This document shows, piece after piece, positions 53,137-63,752 of a stretch of DNA of 64,000 bases. The position numbers were made by a program, and so were the translations under genes. Positions within the stretch are counted from its first letter, which is position 1, and every line of letters starts with the position of its first letter. Origin of the DNA: Deferribacter desulfuricans SSM1 (GTDB lineage: Bacteria > Chrysiogenota > Deferribacteres > Deferribacterales > Deferribacteraceae); assembly GCF_000010985.1 (NCBI RefSeq), contig NC_013939.1, positions 186,001-250,000 of the forward strand. The letters are read 5' to 3'. Below the pieces are notes generated by a model. It made no database searches and was not told where the DNA came from. It saw only the letters and a list, made by a program, of their open reading frames with translations.

Positions 53137-55762
53137 AATTTTCTTCCAATAATGCCGCGTGTGCTGCTGCAAGTCTTGCAACAGGAACTCTATATGGAGA
53201 ACAACTTACATAGTTTAACCCAACCTTGTGGCAGAAGAATATTGAGTCAGGGTCTCCACCATGCTCGCCACAAATACCTGTTTTTAGTTCAGGTCTTGTA
53301 CTTCTACCTTTTTTAACACCCATTTCTACAAGCTGGCCAACACCTGTCTGATCGAGAGAAACAAATGGGTCCTCTTTGTAGATACCTTTTTCCACATAAA
53401 GTGGTAGGAACTTACCAGAGTCATCTCTTGATAATCCAAGAGTTGTTTGAGTAAGGTCATTTGTTCCAAATGAGAAAAATTCTGCATACTGTGCCACTTC
53501 GTCAGCAGTTAAAGCAGCTCTTGGTAATTCGATCATTGTTCCTACAAGATAATCGATATTTACACCATAACTTTCCATAACTTCTTTTGCAACTCTATCA
53601 ACCATTTCTCTCAAAATAGCTAATTCTTTGTAATGCCCAACAAGTGGGATCATTATCTCTGGTTTTACATCAACCCCTTCTTTTTTACATTCACAGGCAG
53701 CTTCCATAATTGCATAAACTTGCATTTCATAAACTTCTGGATATGTGATACCAAGACGACAACCTCTATGACCTAGCATTGGGTTGAACTCTTTTAATTC
53801 TTCAACTTTTGCTTTCAATTTATCAGCAGGTATACCTGATGCTTTTGAAACTTTTTCTATGTCTTCATCAGTATGTGGTAAAAATTCATGTAAAGGTGGA
53901 TCAAGTAAACGTATAGTTACTGGAAGTCCATCCATTACTTTAAAGATACCAATAAAATCTTCTTTTTGGTAAGGTTTAATTTTTTCTAAAGCTTTTCTTC
54001 TACCTTCCTCAGTATCGCTTAAAATCATTTCTCTTACTGCATCAATTCTATCGCCTTCAAAGAACATATGTTCTGTCCTACAAAGTCCTATCCCTTCTGC
54101 ACCAAAGTCTCTTGCTACCTGAGAATCTTTTGGTGTGTCAGCGTTTGTCCTTACTCCTAGTTTTCTAAATTCATCAGCCCATTTGAGGATTTCAGCAAAT
54201 TCACCAGAAAGCTCAGGCATAATAAGTTTTACTTTACCAAGAATTACTTCACCAGTAGAACCATTGATAGTGATATAATCACCTTCTTTTATTACTTTTC
54301 CATCAACCTCAAACTGTTTTTTCTCTTCATCTATCTTAATTGCACCACAACCAGCGACACATGTTTTACCCATACCTCTTGCTACAACTGCTGCGTGGCT
54401 TGTCATACCACCTGTAGCTGTTAATATACCTTTTGCTGCGTTCATACCACCAATATCTTCAGGAGATGTTTCAGTTCTTACCAAAATAACATCTTCACCT
54501 CTTTCAGCCCAACTTTCTGCATCTTCTGCAGTAAAGACTACTTTACCTACTGCAGCTCCTGGGGATGCTGGCAAACCTTTTGCCAAAACTTCATATTTTT
54601 CTTTTGGGTCAATCATTGGGTGCAGAAGTTGATCAACTTGCTCTGGTTGAACCCTTAAAACAGCAGTTTTCTTATCAATTAAACCTTCTTTATACATATC
54701 GTAAGCTATTTTTACAGCTGCTCTTGCAGTTCTTTTACCACTTCTTGTTTGAAGTAGATACAGTTTACCTTTTTCAACTGTAAATTCTATATCCTGCATA
54801 TCTTTGTAATGTGTTTCAAGCTTTTTATAAACTTCTTCTAACTGCTTAAATACTTCTGGCATTTCTTCTTTTAATTTCGCAATTGGTTCTGGTGTTCTGA
54901 TACCTGCAACAACATCTTCACCTTGTGCATTTATTAAAAATTCACCAAAGAATTCTTTTTCACCTGTAGAGGGGTTTCTTGTAAAAGCAACACCAGTACC
55001 AGAGTCATTGCCCATATTACCAAATACCATCGCTACTATATTTACTGCTGTTCCCCAATCATCAGGAATTTTATTGATTTTTCTGTAAGTGATTGCTCTT
55101 TGATTATTCCATGAGTCAAATACTGCATTAATTGCAAGTTTTAACTGCTCCATTGTATCTTGAGGGAATGGCTTACCTAACTCTTGCTCAACTAATTTTT
55201 TATAAAGCTCTACAACTTTTTTGAAATCTTCTGCATCCAAATCAGTATCGAATTTTACACCTTTTTCTTCTTTAACTTTATCAAGTATCCTCTCAAATTT
55301 ACCGTGCTCAATACCTAAAACAACATCTGAGAACATCTGGATGAATCTTCTGTATGAGTCATAAGCGAATCTTTCATTGTTTGATACTTCAGCAAGACCT
55401 TTAACTGTTTCATCATTTAAGCCAAGGTTTAATACGGTGTCCATCATCCCTGGCATTGAAACTCTTGCCCCTGATCTTACAGAAACCAAAAGAGGATTTT
55501 TTGGATCGCCAAATTTTTTACCTACAGTTTCTTCAAGTTTTTTGAGAGCTTCTAAAGCCTGCTCCCACATCCCTTCTGGGTATTGCTTATTGTTGTTGTA
55601 ATATTCAATACATGCTTCTGTTGTAATTGTGAAACCAGGAGGGACTGGAATACCAAGATTTGTCATTTCTGCTAGCCCTGCTCCTTTCCCCCCTAAAAGC
55701 TCTTTCATGGAGCCAGAGCCTTCGGCTTTACCATTTCCAAAAAAGTAAACATACTTTTTCAT
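53135..55762 (-). CDS. ppdK: Pyruvate, phosphate dikinase
   Basis: An 875-residue enzyme interconverting pyruvate + ATP + Pi and PEP + AMP + PPi. It has the N-terminal ATP-grasp domain (about 1-340), a swivelling domain with catalytic His in [18 protein letters not shown], and a C-terminal TIM barrel with the proton-relay Cys in [11 protein letters not shown]. It fits glycolytic or gluconeogenic flux with PPi; the Mn pyrophosphatase elsewhere in the window could pull the PEP-forming direction. The start MKKYVYFFG is typical. Confidence 0.97.
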   Translation of the reverse strand: MKKYVYFFGNGKAEGSGSMKELLGGKGAGLAEMTNLGIPVPPGFTITTEACIEYYNNNKQYPEGMWEQALEALKKLEETVGKKFGDPKNPLLVSVRSGARVSMPGMMDTVLNLGLNDETVKGLAEVSNNERFAYDSYRRFIQMFSDVVLGIEHGKFERILDKVKEEKGVKFDTDLDAEDFKKVVELYKKLVEQELGKPFPQDTMEQLKLAINAVFDSWNNQRAITYRKINKIPDDWGTAVNIVAMVFGNMGNDSGTGVAFTRNPSTGEKEFFGEFLINAQGEDVVAGIRTPEPIAKLKEEMPEVFKQLEEVYKKLETHYKDMQDIEFTVEKGKLYLLQTRSGKRTARAAVKIAYDMYKEGLIDKKTAVLRVQPEQVDQLLHPMIDPKEKYEVLAKGLPASPGAAVGKVVFTAEDAESWAERGEDVILVRTETSPEDIGGMNAAKGILTATGGMTSHAAVVARGMGKTCVAGCGAIKIDEEKKQFEVDGKVIKEGDYITINGSTGEVILGKVKLIMPELSGEFAEILKWADEFRKLGVRTNADTPKDSQVARDFGAEGIGLCRTEHMFFEGDRIDAVREMILSDTEEGRRKALEKIKPYQKEDFIGIFKVMDGLPVTIRLLDPPLHEFLPHTDEDIEKVSKASGIPADKLKAKVEELKEFNPMLGHRGCRLGITYPEVYEMQVYAIMEAACECKKEGVDVKPEIMIPLVGHYKELAILREMVDRVAKEVMESYGVNIDYLVGTMIELPRAALTADEVAQYAEFFSFGTNDLTQTTLGLSRDDSGKFLPLYVEKGIYKEDPFVSLDQTGVGQLVEMGVKKGRSTRPELKTGICGEHGGDPDSIFFCHKVGLNYVSCSPYRVPVARLAAAHAALLEEN

Positions 55763-55834
55763 TTATGCTACCCCCTTCTCTCATTAAGTTTATTAAATAA
55801 TACCCACTCTCAACAGTGGTTAATAACCTCAATT

Positions 55835-55897
55835 AGATCGCTTTGTTTTCTCGCGATGACTGCCTATCTGTCATTGCGAGCGTTAGTGAAGCAATCT
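55835..55897. repeat. Dispersed palindromic repeat, copy G
   Basis: A 63-base element: AGATCGCTTTGTTTTCTCGCGATGAC at the left faces GTCATTGCGAGCGTTAGTGAAGCAATCT in two halves around TGCCTATCT. The arms match as reverse complements at most positions, so the RNA would form one long hairpin. It lies between glyS and ppdK on a stretch transcribed from the minus strand. Confidence 0.85.
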
Positions 55898-55929
55898 GTA
55901 GATTATACAAAATTTATGTCTAACGCCTC

Positions 55930-57978
55930 CTAATTTATTAAGCTCAATTCACCTATTTTTTCAAAAAGCGTTTTTAGTTTAGCTAATAGGCTAAGTCTGT
56001 TATTTCTAATTTCTTCATTTTTATCCATAACAAGTACATTATCAAAGAAGTTATCTACAGGTTTGCTAAAGCTTAGTAAAACATTTATAGCGTCATTATA
56101 TTTTTCTTCAGATAAAAGCTGATTTAGTTTTTCTTCATTTTCTTTGATGAGTTTGTTTAGCTCTTTTTCTTCTGATTCAACCAGTAAATCCTCTTTATAT
56201 TCTGTGTTGTTCCAATTATTTTTATTTAATATGTTTGATATTCTTTTGTAGCTTGTTGAAAGTGTTACAAACTCAGGTTTTTCATAAACTTCATTTAACG
56301 CTTTTGCAGCATTAAATATTTGAACGATATCATCAAATACTGCCACTACAGCTTCAAATACATCTGCTCTGATGTTGTACTGGGATGTGGCAATTTGCTT
56401 TGCCCTGGTTAAAATAAACTCTTTTGTTTTTTCAAGTATTTCTTCTTTTTGGTATGAGAGTTTATCTTTGTAGTTATCTATAGCTTTTTCTAGCAGTTCA
56501 GTTAATGATAAGCGATAGTTTTTATTTAATATGATATTTATTATACCTATTGCGTTTCTCCTTAGAGCATAAGGGTCATTGTTCCCTGTAGGGATTAAAC
56601 CGATAATAAAACAACCAGTTATAGTGTCAATTTTATCAGCGATAGATATAAATGCTCCTTCATCAGTTTTTGGTAGCTCATCACCAGAAAATCTTGGAAG
56701 ATAATGCTCAAATATAGCATCAGCGACAAGTTGTTCTTCACCTTGGATAAGTGCGTATTCTCTACCCATCACACCCTGAAGCTCAGGGAATTCATATACC
56801 ATTTCTGTCATAAGGTCAGCTTTACATAAAAAGGCTGCCCTATCAGTAGTAGTTGCTTTGTTTGGAGCTAACTTTTTTGCAAGGAAGAGAGCTATTTCAC
56901 GAAATCTCTCCATCTTTTCATAAGATGTGCCAAGTTGTTCCTGATAGACAACCTTTTTCAGTTGCTCCATCCTTTCTTCAAGTGGAACTTTTTTATCATT
57001 TTCGAAAAAGAACATAGCATCATTTAATCTTGCTTTTAAAACACGCTCATAACCAGATTTAATTAATGAATCATCTTTAGGTTTAGTGTTAGAGATTCCA
57101 ACGAAGCTGTTTAAAATTTTGCCATCTTTTTCTCTATAAAAATATTTTTGATGGTTTTTCATCGATGTTATAAGTACTTCTTTTGGCAGTTGTAAAAAGT
57201 GTTCAGGGAATTCACCTAATATTGGGTGAGGGTATTCAACTAAATTTGCAACAGTATCAAGTAGGTCTTCATCTATAAAAACGTTACCAATATTGTTTAG
57301 AAAAGACCTTATAATCTCTTTTCTTTCATTAAAATCTACTATCACAAAGTTTTCTTTAAGTTTTGCTTTGTATTCATCAAAAGAGCTGATTTTAATTTGC
57401 TTATTAGCCATAAATCTGTGACCAAATGTATAATTACCGGCTTTAATCCCCTCAATTTCAAATTCTAAAACCTTACCATTATATATAGAAAGAAACCAGT
57501 GGATTGGTCTTGCGAATCTAAGGTTTTTATCCCCCCATTTCATACTTTTTGGAAAAGGGAAATTTTTTATTGTTTGAACAACCAAGTTTTTTAGAATATT
57601 TACAGTATCTTCACCTTTTACCTTTTTTGTACCAACTAAATATTCACCTTTATCAGTTTTAACACTTCTTAATGTATTGACATCAAGCCCTTTTGATTTA
57701 GCAAAACCCAATGCTGTTTTTGTCAAATTTCCATTTTCATCAAAAGCTATATTTGCAGGGGGGCCTTTTATCTCTTCTTCTAGATCAGCTTGTCTATCTG
57801 AAATATTTTCTATATAAAGGAACAACCTTCTTGGAGTTCCACCAGATTCAATGGATGAATAGTTTATTCTGTTTTTTTCTAACTCATTTTTAAAATGTTC
57901 TTTTAAGAAATTTGCTGCAGGATTAATAAATGACGCAGGTATCTCCTCAGTTCCTATTTCTAATATATAAAAAGACAT
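55930..57978 (-). CDS. glyS: Glycyl-tRNA synthetase beta subunit
   Basis: A 682-residue beta chain of the bacterial alpha2beta2 glycyl-tRNA synthetase, which charges tRNA-Gly. The N-terminus LEIGTEEIPASFINPA, GPPANIAFDENG, MKWG and PHPILGEFPEHFL, plus the HD-like region and C-terminal anticodon-binding domain, are typical. The catalytic alpha subunit gene glyQ, usually directly upstream, is missing here: leuD precedes it. It must be elsewhere for the protein to work. It has its own apparent promoter inside the leuD terminator. Confidence 0.96.
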   Translation of the reverse strand: MSFYILEIGTEEIPASFINPAANFLKEHFKNELEKNRINYSSIESGGTPRRLFLYIENISDRQADLEEEIKGPPANIAFDENGNLTKTALGFAKSKGLDVNTLRSVKTDKGEYLVGTKKVKGEDTVNILKNLVVQTIKNFPFPKSMKWGDKNLRFARPIHWFLSIYNGKVLEFEIEGIKAGNYTFGHRFMANKQIKISSFDEYKAKLKENFVIVDFNERKEIIRSFLNNIGNVFIDEDLLDTVANLVEYPHPILGEFPEHFLQLPKEVLITSMKNHQKYFYREKDGKILNSFVGISNTKPKDDSLIKSGYERVLKARLNDAMFFFENDKKVPLEERMEQLKKVVYQEQLGTSYEKMERFREIALFLAKKLAPNKATTTDRAAFLCKADLMTEMVYEFPELQGVMGREYALIQGEEQLVADAIFEHYLPRFSGDELPKTDEGAFISIADKIDTITGCFIIGLIPTGNNDPYALRRNAIGIINIILNKNYRLSLTELLEKAIDNYKDKLSYQKEEILEKTKEFILTRAKQIATSQYNIRADVFEAVVAVFDDIVQIFNAAKALNEVYEKPEFVTLSTSYKRISNILNKNNWNNTEYKEDLLVESEEKELNKLIKENEEKLNQLLSEEKYNDAINVLLSFSKPVDNFFDNVLVMDKNEEIRNNRLSLLAKLKTLFEKIGELSLIN

Positions 57979-58009
57979 AATACCCCCTTTAAAAAAACGT
58001 TTGAGGAGT

Positions 58010-58037
58010 TATATATTAGAAAAGTGCAAATTTTCAA
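58010..58037 (-). promoter_or_regulatory. Candidate glyS promoter overlapping the leuD terminator
   Basis: On the minus strand TTGAAA (58037-58032) lies in the loop/stem of the terminator hairpin, followed after 16 bases by TATATA (58015-58010). This leaves about 30 bases including AAAGGGGG before the glyS ATG at 57978. Confidence 0.4.
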
Positions 58038-58052
58038 GGAAAATTTGCACTT
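58018..58052 (-). terminator. Terminator after leuC-leuD
   Basis: AAGTGCAAATTTTC / CTT / GAAAATTTGCACTT on the minus strand: a perfect 14-pair stem followed by TTCT. The stem begins in the leuD stop codon. Confidence 0.8.
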
Positions 58053-58653
58053 ATACAAATCTATAAGGTAGATTCTTTTCTAATTCTATTATTTTAGGTT
58101 TGTTTTTTAACAGTTCTAATAAGCTATCGTATGTACCAGTTAAAAAAGCCTGCCTGTTTGTTTCTTTCATATCAAAATTATATGTTTTGTTTCCAACTGT
58201 TAAGGTATTATTTTCTAGATCTATAACAACTTTTATATCTGGTGTGTTATTAACGGTTTTGTATATTTTTTCGATTTTTTCTTTAGGTAATGTTATGCAC
58301 ACTATACCTAATGTGGTTGAATTTCCTAAGAAAATCTCAGCAAAACTTTCAGCAATTATAGCATCTATCCCTGCTCGTTTTAGAGCCTGAGGAGCGTGTT
58401 CTCTTGAAGAACCGCAACCAAAATTTTTCCCTGTTAAAATAATATTTGAACCTTTGAACTTTTCATCATCTAAAGGATGCCCAAGAGAGTTCCCTTCTTT
58501 ATCAAATCTTTCATCATAAAAAGCAAATTCCCCTAAACCGTCAAATGTAACACATTTTAAATATCTTGCAGGAATTATTCTGTCTGTATCTATATCATCA
58601 CCTAAAATTGGTACTATTCTGCCTTCAACCTTTTTTATATGCCCAGATTGCAT
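58051..58653 (-). CDS. leuD: 3-isopropylmalate dehydratase small subunit
   Basis: A 200-residue aconitase swivel-domain protein, partner of LeuC in isomerising 2- to 3-isopropylmalate for leucine synthesis. GDDIDTDRIIPARYL (about 18-32) and GKNFGCGSSREHAPQAL (about 75-91) are diagnostic. It is slightly longer than the archaeal-type small subunits (about 165), with a C-terminal extension. The gene follows leuC after 13 bases. Homoaconitase is a less likely alternative. Confidence 0.93.
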   Translation of the reverse strand: MQSGHIKKVEGRIVPILGDDIDTDRIIPARYLKCVTFDGLGEFAFYDERFDKEGNSLGHPLDDEKFKGSNIILTGKNFGCGSSREHAPQALKRAGIDAIIAESFAEIFLGNSTTLGIVCITLPKEKIEKIYKTVNNTPDIKVVIDLENNTLTVGNKTYNFDMKETNRQAFLTGTYDSLLELLKNKPKIIELEKNLPYRFV

Positions 58654-58666
58654 TATGCCCTCCTAA

Positions 58667-60058
58667 TTATTTTATGTTAAGAAGCTTTCTTGCGTCAATT
58701 ACTTCACCAGCTATTGCAGCTGCTGCTACCATAACAGGACTCATTAATAGAGTTCTACCGTTTGGAGAGCCTTGTCTCCCTTTAAAATTTCTGTTTGAAC
58801 TGGAGGCTGAAATCTGATCTCCCACAAGTTTATCAGGATTCATTGCAAGACACATGGAACAACCAGGATTTCTCCATTCAAAACCTGCTTCCATGAAAAT
58901 TTCATGTAGGCCTTCAGCTTCCGCCTGTTTTTTGACTCCCATAGATCCTGGAGCAATAAAAGCTTTTACCCCTTTTGCGACTTTGTTCCCTTTTATGTAT
59001 TTTGCAACTTCTCTTAAATCTTCTATTCTTCCATTTGTGCAACTACCTATGAAAGCAACATCTATTTTTGTCCCTTCTATTTTTTGACCCGGTTTAAATT
59101 TCATATATTCTAATGCTTCTTTATCTATATCATTTTTAGGTTCAGGTATTTTCTCTGTTACAGGGATACATTGCTCAGGAGTGATCCCCCAAGTTACCAT
59201 CGGTTCTATATCATGTGCATCAAAGTTTGCAACATCATCATAGTTTGCATCAGGATCAGATTTTATACTTTCCCAGTATTGCAAACGTTTATCCCACTCC
59301 TTTCCTTTTGGAGCGTATTCTCGCCCTTTTATATAATCATAGGTTGTTTGGTCAGGATTTATATATCCAACTCTTGCCCCTCCTTCAATTGCCATGTTAC
59401 AGACTGTCATTCTTCCTTCCAGTGACAGTGATTCAATGGCTTCTCCAGCGAATTCATAAGCATAACCGATACCACCTTTGACACCAAGTCTATTTATAAG
59501 ATAAAGGATAATATCTTTTGCATAGACACCAGGTTTTAATTTGTTTTTTATATCTATTTTTCTGACTTTCAGTGGTGTTAAAGCAAGTGTTTGAGTTGCA
59601 AGGACATCTCTTACCTGTGATGTCCCAATACCAAAAGCTATTGAGCCAAAGGCACCATGAGTGGCTGTGTGTGAATCACCACATGCAATTGTCATCCCTG
59701 GTTGTGTGAGACCTAACTCTGGCCCCACAATATGCACAATCCCCTGTTTCCCTGATTCAGGTGAGAAAAAGGTGATACCAAATTCTTTTATATTTTTTTC
59801 TATAGCTTGCATCATCTCTTCTGCTAAAGGATCAGCAAATGGTCTCGATATATCATCTGTTGGAATAATATGGTCGCATGTAGCAAAAGTTCTTTCTGGG
59901 AAAAGTACTTTGAGCCCCATTTCTCTAAGCATTGCAAATGCCTGAGGGCTAGTTACTTCATGTATTAGATGAAGTCCTATGAAAATTTGATCTCTTCCTC
60001 CAGAAATTGAGCCAACTTTATGAATTTCCCATACTTTTTCTAATAATGTTTTGCCCAT
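58667..60058 (-). CDS. leuC: 3-isopropylmalate dehydratase large subunit
   Basis: A 463-residue aconitase-family [4Fe-4S] protein. Cluster cysteines are visible in GSCTNGR (about 342) and [12 protein letters not shown] (about 402-405); [14 protein letters not shown] is the family substrate loop. The start chosen is the ATG at 60058 ([10 protein letters not shown]), with GAGGT seven bases before it; the frame is open 11 codons further but lacks a signal there. It pairs with leuD; no leuA or leuB is in the window. Confidence 0.95.
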   Translation of the reverse strand: MGKTLLEKVWEIHKVGSISGGRDQIFIGLHLIHEVTSPQAFAMLREMGLKVLFPERTFATCDHIIPTDDISRPFADPLAEEMMQAIEKNIKEFGITFFSPESGKQGIVHIVGPELGLTQPGMTIACGDSHTATHGAFGSIAFGIGTSQVRDVLATQTLALTPLKVRKIDIKNKLKPGVYAKDIILYLINRLGVKGGIGYAYEFAGEAIESLSLEGRMTVCNMAIEGGARVGYINPDQTTYDYIKGREYAPKGKEWDKRLQYWESIKSDPDANYDDVANFDAHDIEPMVTWGITPEQCIPVTEKIPEPKNDIDKEALEYMKFKPGQKIEGTKIDVAFIGSCTNGRIEDLREVAKYIKGNKVAKGVKAFIAPGSMGVKKQAEAEGLHEIFMEAGFEWRNPGCSMCLAMNPDKLVGDQISASSSNRNFKGRQGSPNGRTLLMSPVMVAAAAIAGEVIDARKLLNIK

Positions 60059-60185
60059 ATCTTTACCTCTTTTTATTAATTTATAAAACATACATTACTA
60101 AAAAAGATGAAAAAAGCAAGAAAAAGTTTAATCAAACTATAAAAAGTTTAGTGAATTTGTAAAATATTTAATATTAAAAAAACTC

Positions 60186-60217
60186 TTGATTTTTTGAAAA
60201 GAGAATATATATATAAT
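60186..60217 (+). promoter_or_regulatory. Promoter region of groES-groEL
   Basis: TTGATT (60186-60191) with TATATA at 60208-60213 (16-base spacer) or TATAAT at 60212-60217. Transcription would start just before the CIRCE element. Confidence 0.5.
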
Positions 60218-60224
60218 ATCGCTG

Positions 60225-60251
60225 TTAGCACTCGACAACGATGGTTGCTAA
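60225..60251 (+). promoter_or_regulatory. CIRCE operator (HrcA site)
   Basis: TTAGCACTC (60225-60233), nine bases, GGTTGCTAA (60243-60251). The left half is the exact consensus; the right half differs from GAGTGCTAA at two positions. Position just downstream of the promoter fits repression of groESL by HrcA, relieved on heat shock. Confidence 0.85.
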
Positions 60252-60276
60252 TAATAAAATATATAAGGAGGGTAAC

Positions 60277-60570
60277 ATGGCTAACATTAAACCTCTTCAG
60301 GACAGAGTTCTTGTAAAAAGGATTGAAGTTGAGGAGAAAACAGAGTCTGGAATTATTATACCTGACACTGCAAGAGAAAAATCTCAAGAAGGTGAAGTAA
60401 TTGCTGTTGGTCCAGGTAAAGTATTAGAAAATGGTACTAAAATTGAATTAACAGTAAAACCTGGTGACAGAATATTGTTTAGCAAATATGCTGGTACTGA
60501 AGTTAAAATCGATGGTGAAGAATATCTGATTATGAGAGAAGACGATATTCTTGGTATTATTCAGAAATAA
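60277..60570 (+). CDS. groES: Co-chaperonin GroES (Hsp10)
   Basis: A 97-residue GroES forming the lid of Gro[19 protein letters not shown], the mobile loop around [14 protein letters not shown], and [21 protein letters not shown] are typical. The ATG at 60277 follows AAGGAGGG; a frame open from 60241 lies in the CIRCE element and is not used. groEL follows after 28 bases. Confidence 0.98.
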   Translation: MANIKPLQDRVLVKRIEVEEKTESGIIIPDTAREKSQEGEVIAVGPGKVLENGTKIELTVKPGDRILFSKYAGTEVKIDGEEYLIMREDDILGIIQK

Positions 60571-60574
60571 TTAA

Positions 60575-62229
<1,655 letters not shown>

Positions 62230-62230
<1 letters not shown>

Positions 62231-62256
62231 AAAAGCGGGCTTCATGCCCGCTTTTT
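62230..62256. terminator. Terminator after groEL, probably bidirectional
   Basis: AAAAAGCGGGC / TTCAT / GCCCGCTTTTT: a perfect stem flanked by A and T tracts, between the convergent groEL and FAD oxidoreductase genes. Confidence 0.92.
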
Positions 62257-62260
62257 TTTA

Positions 62261-63490
62261 TTAAGAAATGAAATTAGTGGCATAAAGTATTTTTGGAAAT
62301 GTATAAAATTTATTAGGTTTGTAAAATGAATCAAACTTAACTCTTCTCTTTATTAAACCATAGTAAATGCCAGCATCATTTGATTCTCCAACCATAGTAC
62401 AGCCGATGATAACCCCATTTTCATCCAAAAAGAGTTTTCTGAAATACCTTCTTGATTGATCATAAAAAGTAACTGTTTTTACATCATCTTTGAAATATCC
62501 GACAACTGCTACTTCGACACCGAAAACTTCAGTTGTGTTATTTTTTATACTTCCATCATATTTTTCTTTAATACCAAGTATGTGTTTTGCAGCAATTTCA
62601 CCGTGTTCAACAGCTGTTATCCAGTTTCCTTGAGTTGTGTATTCCTTTGTGATAAAATCTAAATCTTCAGCAATATCTCCTCCAGCATATACGTTTTCGA
62701 TATTTGTTTGACAATATTCATTAACCAATATACCCCAGTTAATATTTAATGAAGAATCTTTAAAGATGTGGGTATTTTGTGTGACACCTTTACCAATTAT
62801 TGCAAAATCAGCGACTAATGAGTTTCCGCTTTCTAATTCTACAGATATATTTTCTTTGTTTGTCTTAATAGATTTTATATTATCTTTTTTGTATATTTTT
62901 ACACCTTTATTTTTCATGGTGTCTTCAATTATAGATGCTGCATCCTTATCTACCACTCTTGAAAAAACTCTATCAGAGGAAATAACAAGGTATTTTTCTA
63001 CATCATCTTTTAAATGGGAAAGTAAAGGTATGGTAACAAGTCCAGCTCCAAATCCGACAACGCTTTTTGCAGTTTTATAAAGTTCATGTAATTTATCTGC
63101 ATCATTTAAGTGTCTTAAATTTAGAACTCGGTCAGATTCTAAACCAATTTTGGTTGCTTCAGCACCAAGCCCTATGAAAAGATATTTATAGTTGATGATT
63201 TCACCATCATCCAAATGCACATATCTTTTATCAAAATCAACCGAAACTACAGTTTTACCAAATATAGTATCAATCCCTTTCGATTTATAAAATTCACTGT
63301 TAACTATAAATATTCCATCCCTATCTGTTTTATTAGCAACATAATAAGGGGTTAAAACTCTCGAATAAGCAGGCAAATTTTCTCTATCCACCATTAAAAT
63401 GGATTTATCATTATTAAATTTTCTCAAAGTAGTTACAAAACTAAGTGATGCTGCACTGTTTCCTAAAGCAACAATATCATAATGTTTCAT
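62261..63490 (-). CDS. FAD-dependent pyridine-nucleotide oxidoreductase (AOR-associated)
   Basis: A 409-residue two-dinucleotide-fold flavoprotein: FAD-binding IVALGNSAASLSF at the N-terminus, a second Rossmann motif VVGFGAGLVTIP in the middle, and VYAGGDIAED near 290 (ATG/GGD motif). It resembles NADH-dependent nitrite reductase/rubredoxin reductase-type proteins and the FAD subunit of complexes with aldehyde oxidoreductase. The ATG at 63490 follows GGAGG by six bases. It is third after AOR and the MoaD-like gene, so it likely moves electrons between AOR and NAD(H). No Cys pair for disulfide chemistry is evident. Confidence 0.82.
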   Translation of the reverse strand: MKHYDIVALGNSAASLSFVTTLRKFNNDKSILMVDRENLPAYSRVLTPYYVANKTDRDGIFIVNSEFYKSKGIDTIFGKTVVSVDFDKRYVHLDDGEIINYKYLFIGLGAEATKIGLESDRVLNLRHLNDADKLHELYKTAKSVVGFGAGLVTIPLLSHLKDDVEKYLVISSDRVFSRVVDKDAASIIEDTMKNKGVKIYKKDNIKSIKTNKENISVELESGNSLVADFAIIGKGVTQNTHIFKDSSLNINWGILVNEYCQTNIENVYAGGDIAEDLDFITKEYTTQGNWITAVEHGEIAAKHILGIKEKYDGSIKNNTTEVFGVEVAVVGYFKDDVKTVTFYDQSRRYFRKLFLDENGVIIGCTMVGESNDAGIYYGLIKRRVKFDSFYKPNKFYTFPKILYATNFIS

Positions 63491-63491
63491 A

Positions 63492-63731
63492 TTAGCCTCC
63501 GGGGTATCCTGTCCCACCAATGATATAAATAGTTACAATATCATCCTCTTTTAATGTGAGATTTTTTTCTTTGCCAATATTTTTACCATTTACAAGGACA
63601 TTTAAATATTTATTGTTAACTTCATCTGGATCTAAAATATCATTCAATAATGCTTCTAGGTTTGTGTTTTGGTTGTATTTTTTTAATCCATATTTTTCTT
63701 GTAGTTCTCCTAAAAATTTAATGAAGGGCAT
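63492..63731 (-). CDS. MoaD/ThiS-like beta-grasp sulfur-carrier protein
   Basis: A 79-residue ubiquitin-like protein ending in GG (GGTGYPGG), the feature needed for C-terminal adenylation and thiocarboxylation. LNVLVNGKNIG and LKEDDIVTIYIIGG match MoaD/ThiS/AOR-associated MoaD-like proteins. Placed directly between an AOR gene (15 bases) and the FAD oxidoreductase (1-base gap), it most likely serves tungsto- or molybdopterin assembly for AOR, although ThiS activity for the thiG-thiH pair at 36 kb cannot be excluded. Its start codon is buried in a hairpin. Confidence 0.82.
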   Translation of the reverse strand: MPFIKFLGELQEKYGLKKYNQNTNLEALLNDILDPDEVNNKYLNVLVNGKNIGKEKNLTLKEDDIVTIYIIGGTGYPGG

Positions 63732-63752
63732 AGGAGGTAATCCCCCCTATGC
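63728..63752 (-). promoter_or_regulatory. Hairpin spanning the AOR stop and MoaD-like start
   Basis: On the minus strand GCATAGGGGG / GATTA / CCTCCTATGC: ten pairs with one G-U. It contains the AOR UAG, the GGGGGG ribosome binding site and the AUG of the MoaD-like gene, so a ribosome finishing AOR would be needed to open it. Confidence 0.6.

Noticed and set aside
53089-53316. Plus-strand frame running from fumC into ppdK antisense
   Set aside because: It crosses a strong terminator and lies antisense to the conserved ppdK C-terminus.
57979-58050. T-box leader for glyS
   Set aside because: The leader is too short (about 30 bases after the likely promoter) and lacks a T-box sequence.
59171-59481. 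Plus-strand frames opposite leuC
   Set aside because: Antisense shadows with no ribosome binding site or family resemblance; leuC is unambiguous on the minus strand.
60241-60276. Upstream start for groES
   Set aside because: The start would lie within the CIRCE element; the family N-terminus and AAGGAGGG support 60277.
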